Shown piece after piece: positions 16,282 to 23,321 of a stretch of DNA of 28,674 nucleotides. Origin of the DNA: DATKQI01 sp035532755. Lineage in GTDB: Bacteria; Pseudomonadota; Alphaproteobacteria; Acetobacterales; Acetobacteraceae. The stretch lies in contig DATKQI010000054.1 of NCBI GenBank assembly GCA_035532755.1, forward strand, positions 1 through 28,674. The letters are read 5' to 3'. The translations under genes were made by a program, and so were the position numbers. How positions within the stretch are numbered: the stretch's first letter is position 1; the number at the start of each line of letters is the position of its first letter. Below the pieces are notes generated by a model that saw only the letters and a list, made by a program, of their open reading frames with translations, was not told the origin of the DNA and made no database searches.

Positions 16282-17181
16282 TCAGTTAACCCCAGCCTCG
16301 CCATGCAGGTTGGTCTCCAGCACACGGTTGCGCAGCTCGCCGAGCCCCGTTCCCCGCACGATCACCTCGTCATCGGCCTGAAGGAAGAGCGGGGGCGTTC
16401 TGGCATTGCCGACGCCGGCCGGTGTTCCTGTCAGCAGAAGATCGCCTGCCCGCAACGTCATGCCGAAAGACAGTTCCTCGATCAGGACAGAAAGGGGAAA
16501 GGCCATCAGCTTCGTGGGGGCATCCTGGCGCAGTTCGCCGTTCACGAGGCATTGCAACTGCACCTCGCGCCAATCAAGCTCATCGGCGGTGACGATCCAC
16601 GGCCCGATCGGCATGGTGGCGTCGATGCTCTTGCCCTTCAACCATTGTCCGCCATGCACGCGTTGCAGATCGCGTTGCGAGATGTCGTTGGCAAGAAGAA
16701 AGCCGAACACGTGGCCCATCGCCTTCGCCGCGGGGATGCTGCGGCCCGTCTTGCCGATCACGAGCGCCAGCTCCGCCTCGTAGTCCCATTTGGCGGAGAG
16801 CTTCGGGTCGAAGGCGATCGGGTCGCGTGGGCCGATCACCGTATCGGGGCTCTTGGTGAAGAAGGTCGGATGCTCCGGGCGCGGCACCTCCTGCCCGTCG
16901 CGCCGGCCCCTGCCTTCCTCGAAATGATCCCAGTAGTTCCATCCGGCGCAGAGGATATCGCGCCGGAAGCGGCGCAGCGGAGGCAGAAGGCTTGTCTCTT
17001 CAAGAGGAATGCGCTCGCGCAGATCGGGGAGGATGGTCCGCAGATGGGAAAGCGCCTCCTGGCCGCCTTGAACGATCTCGACAAGATCGCCGCAGGCGAT
17101 GGGCAGCAGCGCGATCTCCTCGCCGGAGGTCAGTGCGCCCACACGCTCGGCGCCCTGGTGCCTCAGCGTGGCAAGGCGCAT
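16282..17181 (-). CDS. Fumarylacetoacetate hydrolase-family protein
   Basis: This is a 299-residue FAH-fold enzyme. An N-terminal domain of about 75 residues precedes the catalytic fold, which has AGWNYWDHFEE (with His86), YEAELALVIGK (Glu135, Glu137), ANDISQRDLQR (Asp166), GQWLKGKS with Lys near 184, and LLTGTPAGVG (249-258). These form the metal site (Glu, Glu, Asp) and the catalytic His expected of acylpyruvate hydrolases, 2-oxo-hydratases and decarboxylases. The family hydrolyses or hydrates beta-dicarbonyl products of aromatic ring cleavage, so the enzyme probably acts after the cupin. The start ATG overlaps the stop of the Rid gene (TGATG), so the two are translationally coupled. The exact substrate cannot be assigned. 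Confidence 0.87.
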   Translation of the reverse strand: MRLATLRHQGAERVGALTSGEEIALLPIACGDLVEIVQGGQEALSHLRTILPDLRERIPLEETSLLPPLRRFRRDILCAGWNYWDHFEEGRGRRDGQEVPRPEHPTFFTKSPDTVIGPRDPIAFDPKLSAKWDYEAELALVIGKTGRSIPAAKAMGHVFGFLLANDISQRDLQRVHGGQWLKGKSIDATMPIGPWIVTADELDWREVQLQCLVNGELRQDAPTKLMAFPLSVLIEELSFGMTLRAGDLLLTGTPAGVGNARTPPLFLQADDEVIVRGTGLGELRNRVLETNLHGEAGVN

Positions 17182-17591
17182 CAGGCAGCACCCCGTGGCG
17201 GGATCACGGCGATCGCGTTGATTTCGATGAGGTAGTCGGGCGAGACGAATTTCGTGACCTCGACCATGGTGGAGGCCGGCAGCGGCGGTTTGAAGTATTC
17301 GCGCCGTACCGCGTGTATCTGGTCAAAATGCTCCATGTTGCGGATGAACACGTCAACGCGGCAGATATCATCGAGCGTGCCGCCAGCCGTCTCCACGGCG
17401 GATTTCAAATTCTCGCAAACCTGTCGTGTCTGCGCGGTTATGTCGCCGATGCCCGCGATGGTTCCGTCCGGGCGGCGGGCTGTCATCCCCGAGATGAAGA
17501 CGAGCATGCCGGCAGCCTCGATGACGGTCGCCTGAGAGAAATGCCCCATAGGCTTGCGCAGACTGTCGGTCGTCACTTCGCGCTTAGGCAC
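17181..17591 (-). CDS. Rid (RidA/YjgF/UK114) family protein lacking the RidA arginine
   Basis: This is a 136-residue Rid-fold protein. The frame is open far upstream, but that part overlaps the dehydrogenase gene; the GTG at 17591 is chosen because AAGGAG (minus strand 17604-17599) lies 7 bases upstream, and the Rid domain begins about residue 14 (MGHFSQATVIEAAGMLVFISG). Typical motifs are TRQVCENLKSAVETAGGTLDDICRVDVFI and ASTMVEVTKFVSPDYLIEINAIAV. In RidA the segment PARS contains the imine-binding Arg; here it reads PAST, so canonical RidA activity is doubtful and a Rid4-7 type or dedicated deaminase is more likely. It overlaps the dehydrogenase stop by 8 bases and the FAH start by one. Confidence 0.86.
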   Translation of the reverse strand: MPKREVTTDSLRKPMGHFSQATVIEAAGMLVFISGMTARRPDGTIAGIGDITAQTRQVCENLKSAVETAGGTLDDICRVDVFIRNMEHFDQIHAVRREYFKPPLPASTMVEVTKFVSPDYLIEINAIAVIPPRGAA

Positions 17592-18678
17592 GGGTGGTCT
17601 CCTTCGTGGCTTCGGGTGCATGATTTTGCAGGATGGACGCATCGACGCCCAGTTCCGCGGCAACGCGACGCAGCATGTCGAGCACCGTCGGTTCGAGCCG
17701 CACCGAGCCACCTGCGTCGCGCCGGCGTGCCCATTCGATCGAGCCTGGCGTATGGAGCTGTTCGATGCCGGGCGCCTTGCGGCCGGCACGGATGCGCCGC
17801 GCCGCCGCTTCCGCCTCATCCTTGAAATCCTTCAGCGCGCGGAAATGCGGCACGTCTATCGCGATGAAGAGAAGAGAGCAGTCATAAGGGATCGCCGGGT
17901 CCCCGTAGAGCGGCTGAACAGCCTCGCCATGCGCGCCGCCGGAGAGAAGCCCGCAGAGCATATCGATCATGAAGGAAAGGCCGAACCCCTTGGGTCCGGC
18001 GGCAGGCAGCAACAGGCCTGCAATCGCCTCCTCGGGGCTGGTCGTCGAAGAGCCGTCGGCCTTGACAGCCCAGGTCGGCGGAATGGCCTGTCCGGATTTG
18101 GCGGCCATCCTGATCTTGCCCATGGCCGCCTCGCTTGTCGCCATGTCGAGCACAAGCGGCACCTCGCCGGCTGTCGGGATGGCGATCGCGATGGGATTGT
18201 TGCCGACCACCCGCTCGGCCCCGCCCGGGGCGGGCATCAGCGGGCGGGTATTGCACATCGCTATGCCGACGCAACCGGCATCCGCTGCCGCGACCGCATA
18301 GCGGCGCGCGACGCCGAAATGGAATCCGTGGCGCACGGCGACCACGCCCGTGCCATATCTGCGCGAGCGGTCTATTGCGATTCCGATTGCCTGATCGCCA
18401 ACCATCTGCCCGAGCGCGTTGCGTGCATCCAGTACAACGGAACCATCGCGATCGCTGATGATCTCCGCCTCTCCCCGTGCACTCACCGAACCATGGCGCA
18501 GCCGATCGAGATACATATCGACCAGCATCACGCCGTGCGAATGCTGGCCCGCGAGATCGGCATCGACCAACGTGCCGGCGACGAGCCGCGATGCGCTCTC
18601 GCAGAGTCCCGCCGCGCGGAAAAGCTTGGCGACGACCTCCGCCAGGCTGATCGCATCGAATGCGTGCTTATCGGTCAT
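17584..18678 (-). CDS. Ldh-family (malate/L-lactate dehydrogenase type 2) NAD(P)-dependent oxidoreductase
   Basis: This is a 364-residue member of the second lactate/malate dehydrogenase family, which also includes ureidoglycolate, 2,3-diketo-L-gulonate and delta-1-piperidine-2-carboxylate reductases. Motifs include DADLAGQHSHGV, whose His46-His48 are the usual catalytic and substrate residues; YGTGVVAVRHGFHFG; GNNPIAIAIP (159-168); LDMATSEAAMGKI; and GPKGFGLSFMIDML. Many members have NSNHFG where RHGFHFG is seen here, so the substrate may differ. It is the second gene of the operon, 24 bases after GntR, and its end overlaps the Rid gene. It may oxidise a 2-hydroxy acid or reduce a cyclic imine produced in the pathway. 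Substrate unassigned. Confidence 0.87.
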   Translation of the reverse strand: MTDKHAFDAISLAEVVAKLFRAAGLCESASRLVAGTLVDADLAGQHSHGVMLVDMYLDRLRHGSVSARGEAEIISDRDGSVVLDARNALGQMVGDQAIGIAIDRSRRYGTGVVAVRHGFHFGVARRYAVAAADAGCVGIAMCNTRPLMPAPGGAERVVGNNPIAIAIPTAGEVPLVLDMATSEAAMGKIRMAAKSGQAIPPTWAVKADGSSTTSPEEAIAGLLLPAAGPKGFGLSFMIDMLCGLLSGGAHGEAVQPLYGDPAIPYDCSLLFIAIDVPHFRALKDFKDEAEAAARRIRAGRKAPGIEQLHTPGSIEWARRRDAGGSVRLEPTVLDMLRRVAAELGVDASILQNHAPEATKETTRA

Positions 18679-18702
18679 GGATACCCCGCTGCGGCCGGAC
18701 GA

Positions 18703-19395
18703 TCAGGCGGCCAAGGCCTGGAGCGTCGCCAGCACCTTTTCCGTGGTGCGTTCGATATGCACGCGATTGGCTTCAACAGCCCGCCCGATGTCGCGGGCGA
18801 TCACCGCATCCATGATCCGTTTGTGCTCGGCGACATCGTTGCGCGGCACGGCCCGGCGGGCGATCGACAGCGCCACATACCGCTCCGCCTGGTCAAAAAG
18901 CGCCTCCTGGATCGATAGCAGGATCGGGGAACCGCATCCCCCCACCAGCGCGCGGTGAAAGGCGCGATGCTCCTTCTTCCAGCCCTCGCTGATCTGCCCG
19001 GGTTCGTCGCGCTCGGATTTCTCCTGCCGGGTCAGGCGGTGGAAGGCGCCGATGATCTCGGCTTCCCATTCAACGCCGCCGCATTCGATCGCCCATTTGA
19101 GCGCAAGCCCCTCGATCTCGATGCGGTTCGCGGTGAGGTCGATGAGATGCGCGCGAGAGATGGGCGATACGCGGAAACCCCGGTTCTGCTCCAGGATGAC
19201 AAGTCCCTCGACCTCAAGCCGCATCAGCGCCTCGCGGATCGGGCTCGCCCCGGCGCCATAGCGTTCCCGCAGTTCCTCAAGGCGCAGCCGGGCTTCGGGT
19301 TGAAGGCGGCAGTCGATGATGTCCGCCCGCAGGCGCTCGAAAACCTGCGCTGTCAGTGAAGGCTGGGTGTCCGGATATGCGGAAAGCTGCGGCAT
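18703..19395 (-). CDS. GntR-family regulator (FadR/FCD subfamily)
   Basis: This is a 230-residue regulator. The winged helix (about 15-78: SLTAQVFERLRADIIDCRLQPEARLRLEELRERYGAGASPIREALMRLEVEGLV) is followed by an FCD sensor domain whose metal-type residues include His143 and His147 (KKEHRAFHRAL), His191 (EHKRIMDAVIARD) and His213. FCD regulators bind small carboxylates, fitting control of a catabolic operon by its substrate. Start 19395 gives a normal length and has GGGAGAG about 11 bases upstream; ATG 19452 would add 19 residues without a ribosome site. It is the first gene of the six-gene operon and is divergent from the ABC importer, which suggests control of both units. Confidence 0.88.
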   Translation of the reverse strand: MPQLSAYPDTQPSLTAQVFERLRADIIDCRLQPEARLRLEELRERYGAGASPIREALMRLEVEGLVILEQNRGFRVSPISRAHLIDLTANRIEIEGLALKWAIECGGVEWEAEIIGAFHRLTRQEKSERDEPGQISEGWKKEHRAFHRALVGGCGSPILLSIQEALFDQAERYVALSIARRAVPRNDVAEHKRIMDAVIARDIGRAVEANRVHIERTTEKVLATLQALAA

Positions 19396-19489
19396 GAGGC
19401 GAATTTCTCTCCCGTCGCGCCCGAACGGCGGGTCCGTCACGAGCGTTGGCATGAATCGACTATCACCGAAAAAATCGAGAAACAAGAGA

Positions 19490-19501
19490 ATTTTCGAAAA
19501 T
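19490..19501. promoter_or_regulatory. Candidate GntR operator, palindrome ATTTTCGAAAAT
   Basis: A perfect 12-base palindrome lies in an AT-rich patch (about 19450-19520) that contrasts with the GC-rich surroundings, between the GntR start and the importer start. The region also contains TATATTGACT (19501-19510). The position, between two divergent operons and beside a GntR gene, suggests the operator. I could not define convincing promoter boxes on either strand. Confidence 0.45.
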
Positions 19502-19610
19502 ATATTGACTTGCCGAATAAACAGGGGAAAGCTGACGACACGGATGCTCCAGCCTTGAAGCCGCGGGCTCGCGAGCACCGGATACGCGCACTGCGTGATG
19601 GAGGGGGGAC

Positions 19611-20672
19611 ATGCGGACACGGTTCGGGAATACAGGGCCTGTCGCCAAAGAGGGCCTGGGCAGGCGTACCGTTCTGGGCGCGGCGGCGGCATGTCTTGGA
19701 ACCGCCGGGGCTGTGCGCGCCGCCTCCGCGCAGGGGCTTACCAAGCTCATCTTCTCGCTCGATTTCATTCCGCTCGGGCGGCATGCCCCCTGGTATGCCG
19801 CGATCGGCGCGGGCTATTTCCGCGATGAAGGGCTGGACGTGACGATCATTCCAGCCCAGGGCACGGCGCAGGCGTTGCAGGCCGTGGAATCAGGCGTGGC
19901 CCAGCTCGGGCTGGCCGATGTGCCGGGGCTGGTGCTTGCCCGGGCCGCCGGCTCCAGGATCAAGATCGTCACCGTCAACTACCAGAAATCGCCCTACGCC
20001 ATCTTCAGCCTGTCGCCAGGGGCGGACGTAACCAGGTCCAAACAGCTCGAAGGCCTGGAACTCGGGTCGGGCGCGGGCAGCTTCACGCCGAAGATGATCG
20101 CGGGTTTCATGGCGGAGAAGGGGCTCGATCCCCACAAGCTCAAGATCGTCAATATCGCTCCCCCGGCGCGGGCCACGACGCTTCTGACGCGCCGGGTGCC
20201 GGCAATAGAGTTCTTCGTCATGTCCAAGCCGAGCCTGGAGGCAGGGGCGAAGACCATCCATGCCAAGCTGGCCACCTTCCTCCTCGCAGACCATGGCCTT
20301 GATCTCTATTCTCTCGGCATCTCCGCCACGGATGGCTTCATCGCGAAAAACCCCGATGTCGTGAAGCGCTTCGTCCGGGCGGCGCTGCGCGGGTGGCAAC
20401 TCGCCCTCCACGATCCGAAGAAGGCGGCCGGGTACGAGAAGCGGTTCGTCCCCTCCCTCAACGAGCAGGTCATCTTGCAGGAGATCGAGGTGGTGCGCCA
20501 CCTGGCGGTCACGGCCGACACGCGCAAGAACGGGCTCGGCTGGTTCAGCCCCGCGAAAATCCAGTCGAATCTTGAGTTCGTGACAAAATATATCGGCGTG
20601 ACAGGCACAGCCCCGAAGGCGGTGGACCTTTATGCCACCGGTTTTCTTCCCGCAAAGCCCATCCTGCCGTGA
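19611..20672 (+). CDS. NMT1/THI5-like ABC transporter substrate-binding protein (Tat signal)
   Basis: This is a 353-residue periplasmic binding protein of the NMT1/SsuA/TauA group. The N-terminus has a Tat-like motif (LGRRTVLGAAAACLG, twin Arg at 18-19) and a probable cut near ASA-QG (about residue 40). The mature start LTKLIFSLDFIPLGRHAPWYAAIGAGYFRDEGLDVTI is typical of the group, which imports pyrimidines, sulfonates, nitrate or aromatic compounds. GGAGGGGGG lies immediately upstream of ATG 19611. Its stop overlaps the ATPase start (GTGA). As it is divergent from the GntR-led catabolic operon, it most likely captures that pathway's substrate, which is unidentified. Confidence 0.88.
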   Translation: MRTRFGNTGPVAKEGLGRRTVLGAAAACLGTAGAVRAASAQGLTKLIFSLDFIPLGRHAPWYAAIGAGYFRDEGLDVTIIPAQGTAQALQAVESGVAQLGLADVPGLVLARAAGSRIKIVTVNYQKSPYAIFSLSPGADVTRSKQLEGLELGSGAGSFTPKMIAGFMAEKGLDPHKLKIVNIAPPARATTLLTRRVPAIEFFVMSKPSLEAGAKTIHAKLATFLLADHGLDLYSLGISATDGFIAKNPDVVKRFVRAALRGWQLALHDPKKAAGYEKRFVPSLNEQVILQEIEVVRHLAVTADTRKNGLGWFSPAKIQSNLEFVTKYIGVTGTAPKAVDLYATGFLPAKPILP

Positions 20673-21475
20673 GCGCTGCGAGATTGGAGATCGTGCAGAC
20701 CAGGGACCAAGGGGAAAGTCTCGGCCGCTTCCGCAATGTGCGCCAGGTGTTTGAGCGGAAAGGCGCAGAGCCTCTCGTCGCCATCGAGGACATTTCGTTC
20801 GATCTCGCCCGCGGCACGCTCGTCAGCCTGCTGGGCCCGAGCGGGTGCGGCAAAACCACGTTTCTCAAGATCGTGGCAGGTCTCGGCCGCGCGACGGGCG
20901 GCCTGGTCGAAGTGCGGGGCGAAATCGTCACGGGCCCGCACAGGGATTTCGGCTTCGTCTTCCAGCAGCCGAACCTCATGCCCTGGCGGACCGTTCTGGC
21001 GAATGTGCTCTTCCCGATGGAAATTGCGGGAAGGACCGGCGCCGAAGCCGCCGGCCGGGCGCGCGAACTGCTTTCGCTGACTGGCCTCACCGGATTCGAG
21101 GGCTATTATCCCTCCCAGCTCTCCGGCGGCATGCAGCAGCGGGCGGCTCTCTGCCGCGCACTGGTCCATCAGCCGACGCTTCTTCTCATGGACGAACCTT
21201 TCGGCGCGCTTGACGAGCTGACCCGCATGGAGATGCACGATCTCCTGCTGAAGGTCCGCGCAACCACCGGCACAACGGTGATGTTCGTAACCCACAGCGT
21301 GAGCGAAGCGATCTATCTGTCGGATGCGGTCGTCGTGTTCAGCAAGCGGCCGGCGCTGATCGCGGACTACATCGAGGTCGATATCGCCTATCCGCGCGGG
21401 CCCGAGATACGCTTTTCGGGCCGATTCACCGAATTCGCGCACCGGGCCAGCCGGGCGTTGGGGATGGCACGATGA
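20669..21475 (+). CDS. ABC transporter ATP-binding protein (SsuB/TauB/NrtD type)
   Basis: This is a 268-residue ATPase energising the importer. Walker A GPSGCGKT is at 56-63, the Q-loop near VFQQPNLMPWRTV (97-109), signature LSGGMQQ at 151-157, Walker B LLLMDEP at 171-177, and the switch His at VTHSVSEA (209). The PNLMPWRTV loop is characteristic of the nitrate/sulfonate/taurine subfamily. The start GTG 20669 overlaps the SBP stop (GTGA), and the end overlaps the permease start (ATGA). The preceding N-terminal stretch of about 35 residues is slightly longer than usual. Confidence 0.92.
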   Translation: MSAARLEIVQTRDQGESLGRFRNVRQVFERKGAEPLVAIEDISFDLARGTLVSLLGPSGCGKTTFLKIVAGLGRATGGLVEVRGEIVTGPHRDFGFVFQQPNLMPWRTVLANVLFPMEIAGRTGAEAAGRARELLSLTGLTGFEGYYPSQLSGGMQQRAALCRALVHQPTLLLMDEPFGALDELTRMEMHDLLLKVRATTGTTVMFVTHSVSEAIYLSDAVVVFSKRPALIADYIEVDIAYPRGPEIRFSGRFTEFAHRASRALGMAR

Positions 21476-22236
21476 AGCTCGATCATGTGCGCTTCGTCAT
21501 CTATCCGCTGATCGGCATCATCCTCGTGCTGCTCGTGTGGGAAGGCTATGTCGATCTGTTCAAGGTCAACAGCATCATCCTGCCCAGCCCGCATGCCATC
21601 TGGGAGGCGATGGGGAGGAACTTCGCGCTCCTGCTGCGCGAAGCCTGGCCGACATTCCTCGAATCGGCCTATGGCTTCGCCTTGGCCGTTCTCATCGGCA
21701 TCCCCATGGCGGTCGCGGTTGCGAACTCGCGCATCCTCAATCTGACGCTCTATCCGATCTTCGTGGCGACACAGTCGATTCCGAAGGTCGCGGTCGCGCC
21801 GATCGTCCTGGTCTGGTTCGGGTTCGGCCTGCAATCCAAGCTGGCCATCGCCTTCCTTGTCGCCTTCTTTCCCATCGTGGTCGATACGGCAACCGGCCTC
21901 GCCGCAACGCCGTCCGGCCTGCTCGAACTCGCGCATTCGCTCCGGGCCTCGCGCTGGCAGGTGTTCTGGAAGGTGCAGTTCCCCGCCGCCCTGCCGCATA
22001 TCTTCGCGGGTGCGAAGGTCGCCGTGACGCTTGCGGTGGTGGGGGCCGTCATCGGCGAGTTCATCAGCTCGAACAACGGTCTTGGAAATCTTCTGCTCTC
22101 GGCCAATTCGCAGCTCAACGGCCCGCTCGCCTGGGCTGCTCTCGTCTGGCTGAGCGCGCTCGGCGTCGGGCTGTTCCTCGCGGTCGCGGCGGTCGAATGG
22201 CTGGTCATGCCGTGGTCGCGGCTGGGGGCGCACTGA
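21472..22236 (+). CDS. ABC transporter permease (SsuC/TauC type)
   Basis: This is a 254-residue inner-membrane permease with about six hydrophobic segments; the first is VIYPLIGIILVLLVWEGYVDLF. The coupling loop is LELAHSLRASRWQVFWKVQFP, followed by AALPHIFAGAKVAVTLAVVGAVIGEFISSNNGLG, a hallmark of the NitT/TauT-type importers. It begins at the ATGA overlap with the ATPase. Its last 32 bases overlap the end of the convergent TetR gene. Confidence 0.92.
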   Translation: MKLDHVRFVIYPLIGIILVLLVWEGYVDLFKVNSIILPSPHAIWEAMGRNFALLLREAWPTFLESAYGFALAVLIGIPMAVAVANSRILNLTLYPIFVATQSIPKVAVAPIVLVWFGFGLQSKLAIAFLVAFFPIVVDTATGLAATPSGLLELAHSLRASRWQVFWKVQFPAALPHIFAGAKVAVTLAVVGAVIGEFISSNNGLGNLLLSANSQLNGPLAWAALVWLSALGVGLFLAVAAVEWLVMPWSRLGAH

Positions 22237-22846
22237 ACCGCCGGACGGCGTCCGCCGCGATCTGCTCGATCATCCTCCTCACCTCGTCCGCGCTGCGGTG
22301 CCCGGCGGAGAGCGCGCGGAAGAACTGGAAGCTCGTCACCGCGAACAGGATATCGACAAGCTCATCCCGCACGCCCTGATCCGTCTTCCCTTCGCCGTCC
22401 ACCAGGCGCCCCACCAGAACCGCAAGCGCATGCCGGCGGCGCTGGTTGCGGGCTTGCAGGCTCTCCTCGAACTCGGCGCCCGTGCCGCCGGCGTTGTACA
22501 GGCTGGCGAACAGGGCATGATCGAAACTCCAGAAATCGCAGAAGATCGCGATCAGCCGCCGCAATCCGGCGCCCGCATCAGGGTCGCCCATCGCGGCGCC
22601 CAGGCGGTGCAGCCCCCCGCGTGCCGCGAGATCGTCAAACACCGCTTCCAGCAAGGTGCGGCGGGAGCCGAACTGGTTGTACACCGTCGGCCGGGTAACG
22701 CCGGCCGCCCTGCCCACGCCCTCCAGCGAAAAGGCGCCGATCCCCTGGGATTGGCGCAGTTGCACCGCTGCCGCGTCCAGGATGCGGCGGCGCGTCTGCT
22801 GTGCGGCGGCCGCGCGGCGCGGGCTGCAATAGGGGCGGGGGGGCAT
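22205..22846 (-). CDS. TetR-family transcriptional regulator
   Basis: This is a 213-residue regulator: the TetR helix-turn-helix (about residues 15-60) includes RRRILDAAAVQLRQSQGIGAFSLEGVGRAAGVTRPTVYNQFGSRRTLLEAVF, and a ligand-binding helical domain follows. ATG 22846 is chosen because the upstream alternative ATG 22888 would sit inside the palindromic operator; neither has a strong ribosome site. It is divergent from a small membrane protein with the operator between them, the normal layout for TetR repression of a neighbour. Its 3' end overlaps the ABC permease gene by 32 bases, convergent. Confidence 0.88.
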   Translation of the reverse strand: MPPRPYCSPRRAAAAQQTRRRILDAAAVQLRQSQGIGAFSLEGVGRAAGVTRPTVYNQFGSRRTLLEAVFDDLAARGGLHRLGAAMGDPDAGAGLRRLIAIFCDFWSFDHALFASLYNAGGTGAEFEESLQARNQRRRHALAVLVGRLVDGEGKTDQGVRDELVDILFAVTSFQFFRALSAGHRSADEVRRMIEQIAADAVRRFSAPPAATTA

Positions 22847-22859
22847 CTTGCGTGGATCG

Positions 22860-22891
22860 TATAATGACTTTACATAGCGTAAAATCATTAT
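22860..22891. promoter_or_regulatory. TetR operator: long palindrome between divergent genes
   Basis: ATAATGACTTTAC (22861-22873) and GTAAAATCATTAT (22879-22891) form inverted arms matching at 12 of 13 positions around a 5-base spacer (ATAGC). The inner TTTACATAGCGTAAA is the kind of core typical of TetR-family sites. TATAAT (22860-22865), facing the small membrane-protein gene, overlaps the left arm, so binding would block that promoter; no good -35 box is seen. Confidence 0.62.
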
Positions 22892-22909
22892 CGCGGAAGG
22901 GGCGCTCCC

Positions 22910-23317
22910 ATGCAAACGGTCCTGATCGTCACCGTGGCGCTGCATGTCCTTGCGGGCGTGTTCTGGGCCGGATCCACCTTCGTGCTGGCCCGGTCCGGGG
23001 GCGAGGGCGCGGAGGCTCTGGCATACCCGCAGATGGGCGCGGCAGCGGTGGTGGTCGTCGCCGGCCTGGTCCTCTGGGGGCTGCTGCACGCCGGTGGCTT
23101 CGGACCGCAGGAACAGGTTCTCGCCCTCGGCGCGGTTTGTGCCGTGGCGGCCGCGGGCGTCCAGGGAAGCATCTCGCTGCCGGCGGTGCGCCGCCTGCGC
23201 ATGGCGAACGGGCCGGCAGCGGCCTGCCTGCGTGGCCGGATCGCCCTTGGCCAGCGCCTCGCGGCCGGCCTGCTGGCCATCACCGTCATCGCCATGGCGA
23301 CCTCACGCTACGTCTGA
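22910..23317 (+). CDS. Small four-helix membrane protein, probable TetR target
   Basis: This is a 135-residue protein with about four membrane segments: MQTVLIVTVALHVLAGVFWAGSTFVLA, AAAVVVVAGLVLWGLLHAGG, QEQVLALGAVCAVAAAGVQGSI and ALGQRLAAGLLAITVIAMATS. GGAAGGGG lies upstream of ATG 22910. The HVLAGVFWAGSTF motif (His near the first helix, Trp-Ala-Gly) resembles small CopD/DUF2269-like membrane proteins, but I cannot name a function. It is divergent from the TetR gene and downstream of its palindrome, so is probably repressed by it. The stop is four bases from the end of the convergent aminopeptidase gene. Confidence 0.75.
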   Translation: MQTVLIVTVALHVLAGVFWAGSTFVLARSGGEGAEALAYPQMGAAAVVVVAGLVLWGLLHAGGFGPQEQVLALGAVCAVAAAGVQGSISLPAVRRLRMANGPAAACLRGRIALGQRLAAGLLAITVIAMATSRYV

Positions 23318-23321
23318 TGCC

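Noticed and set aside
17592..17819. An N-terminal extension of the Rid protein to ATG 17819.
   Set aside because: The extra 76 residues overlap the dehydrogenase gene out of frame and are Arg-rich; GTG 17591 has AAGGAG at good spacing.
19505..19533. TTGACT at 19505-19510 as the importer -35 box.
   Set aside because: No acceptable -10 sequence occurs 15-19 bases downstream.
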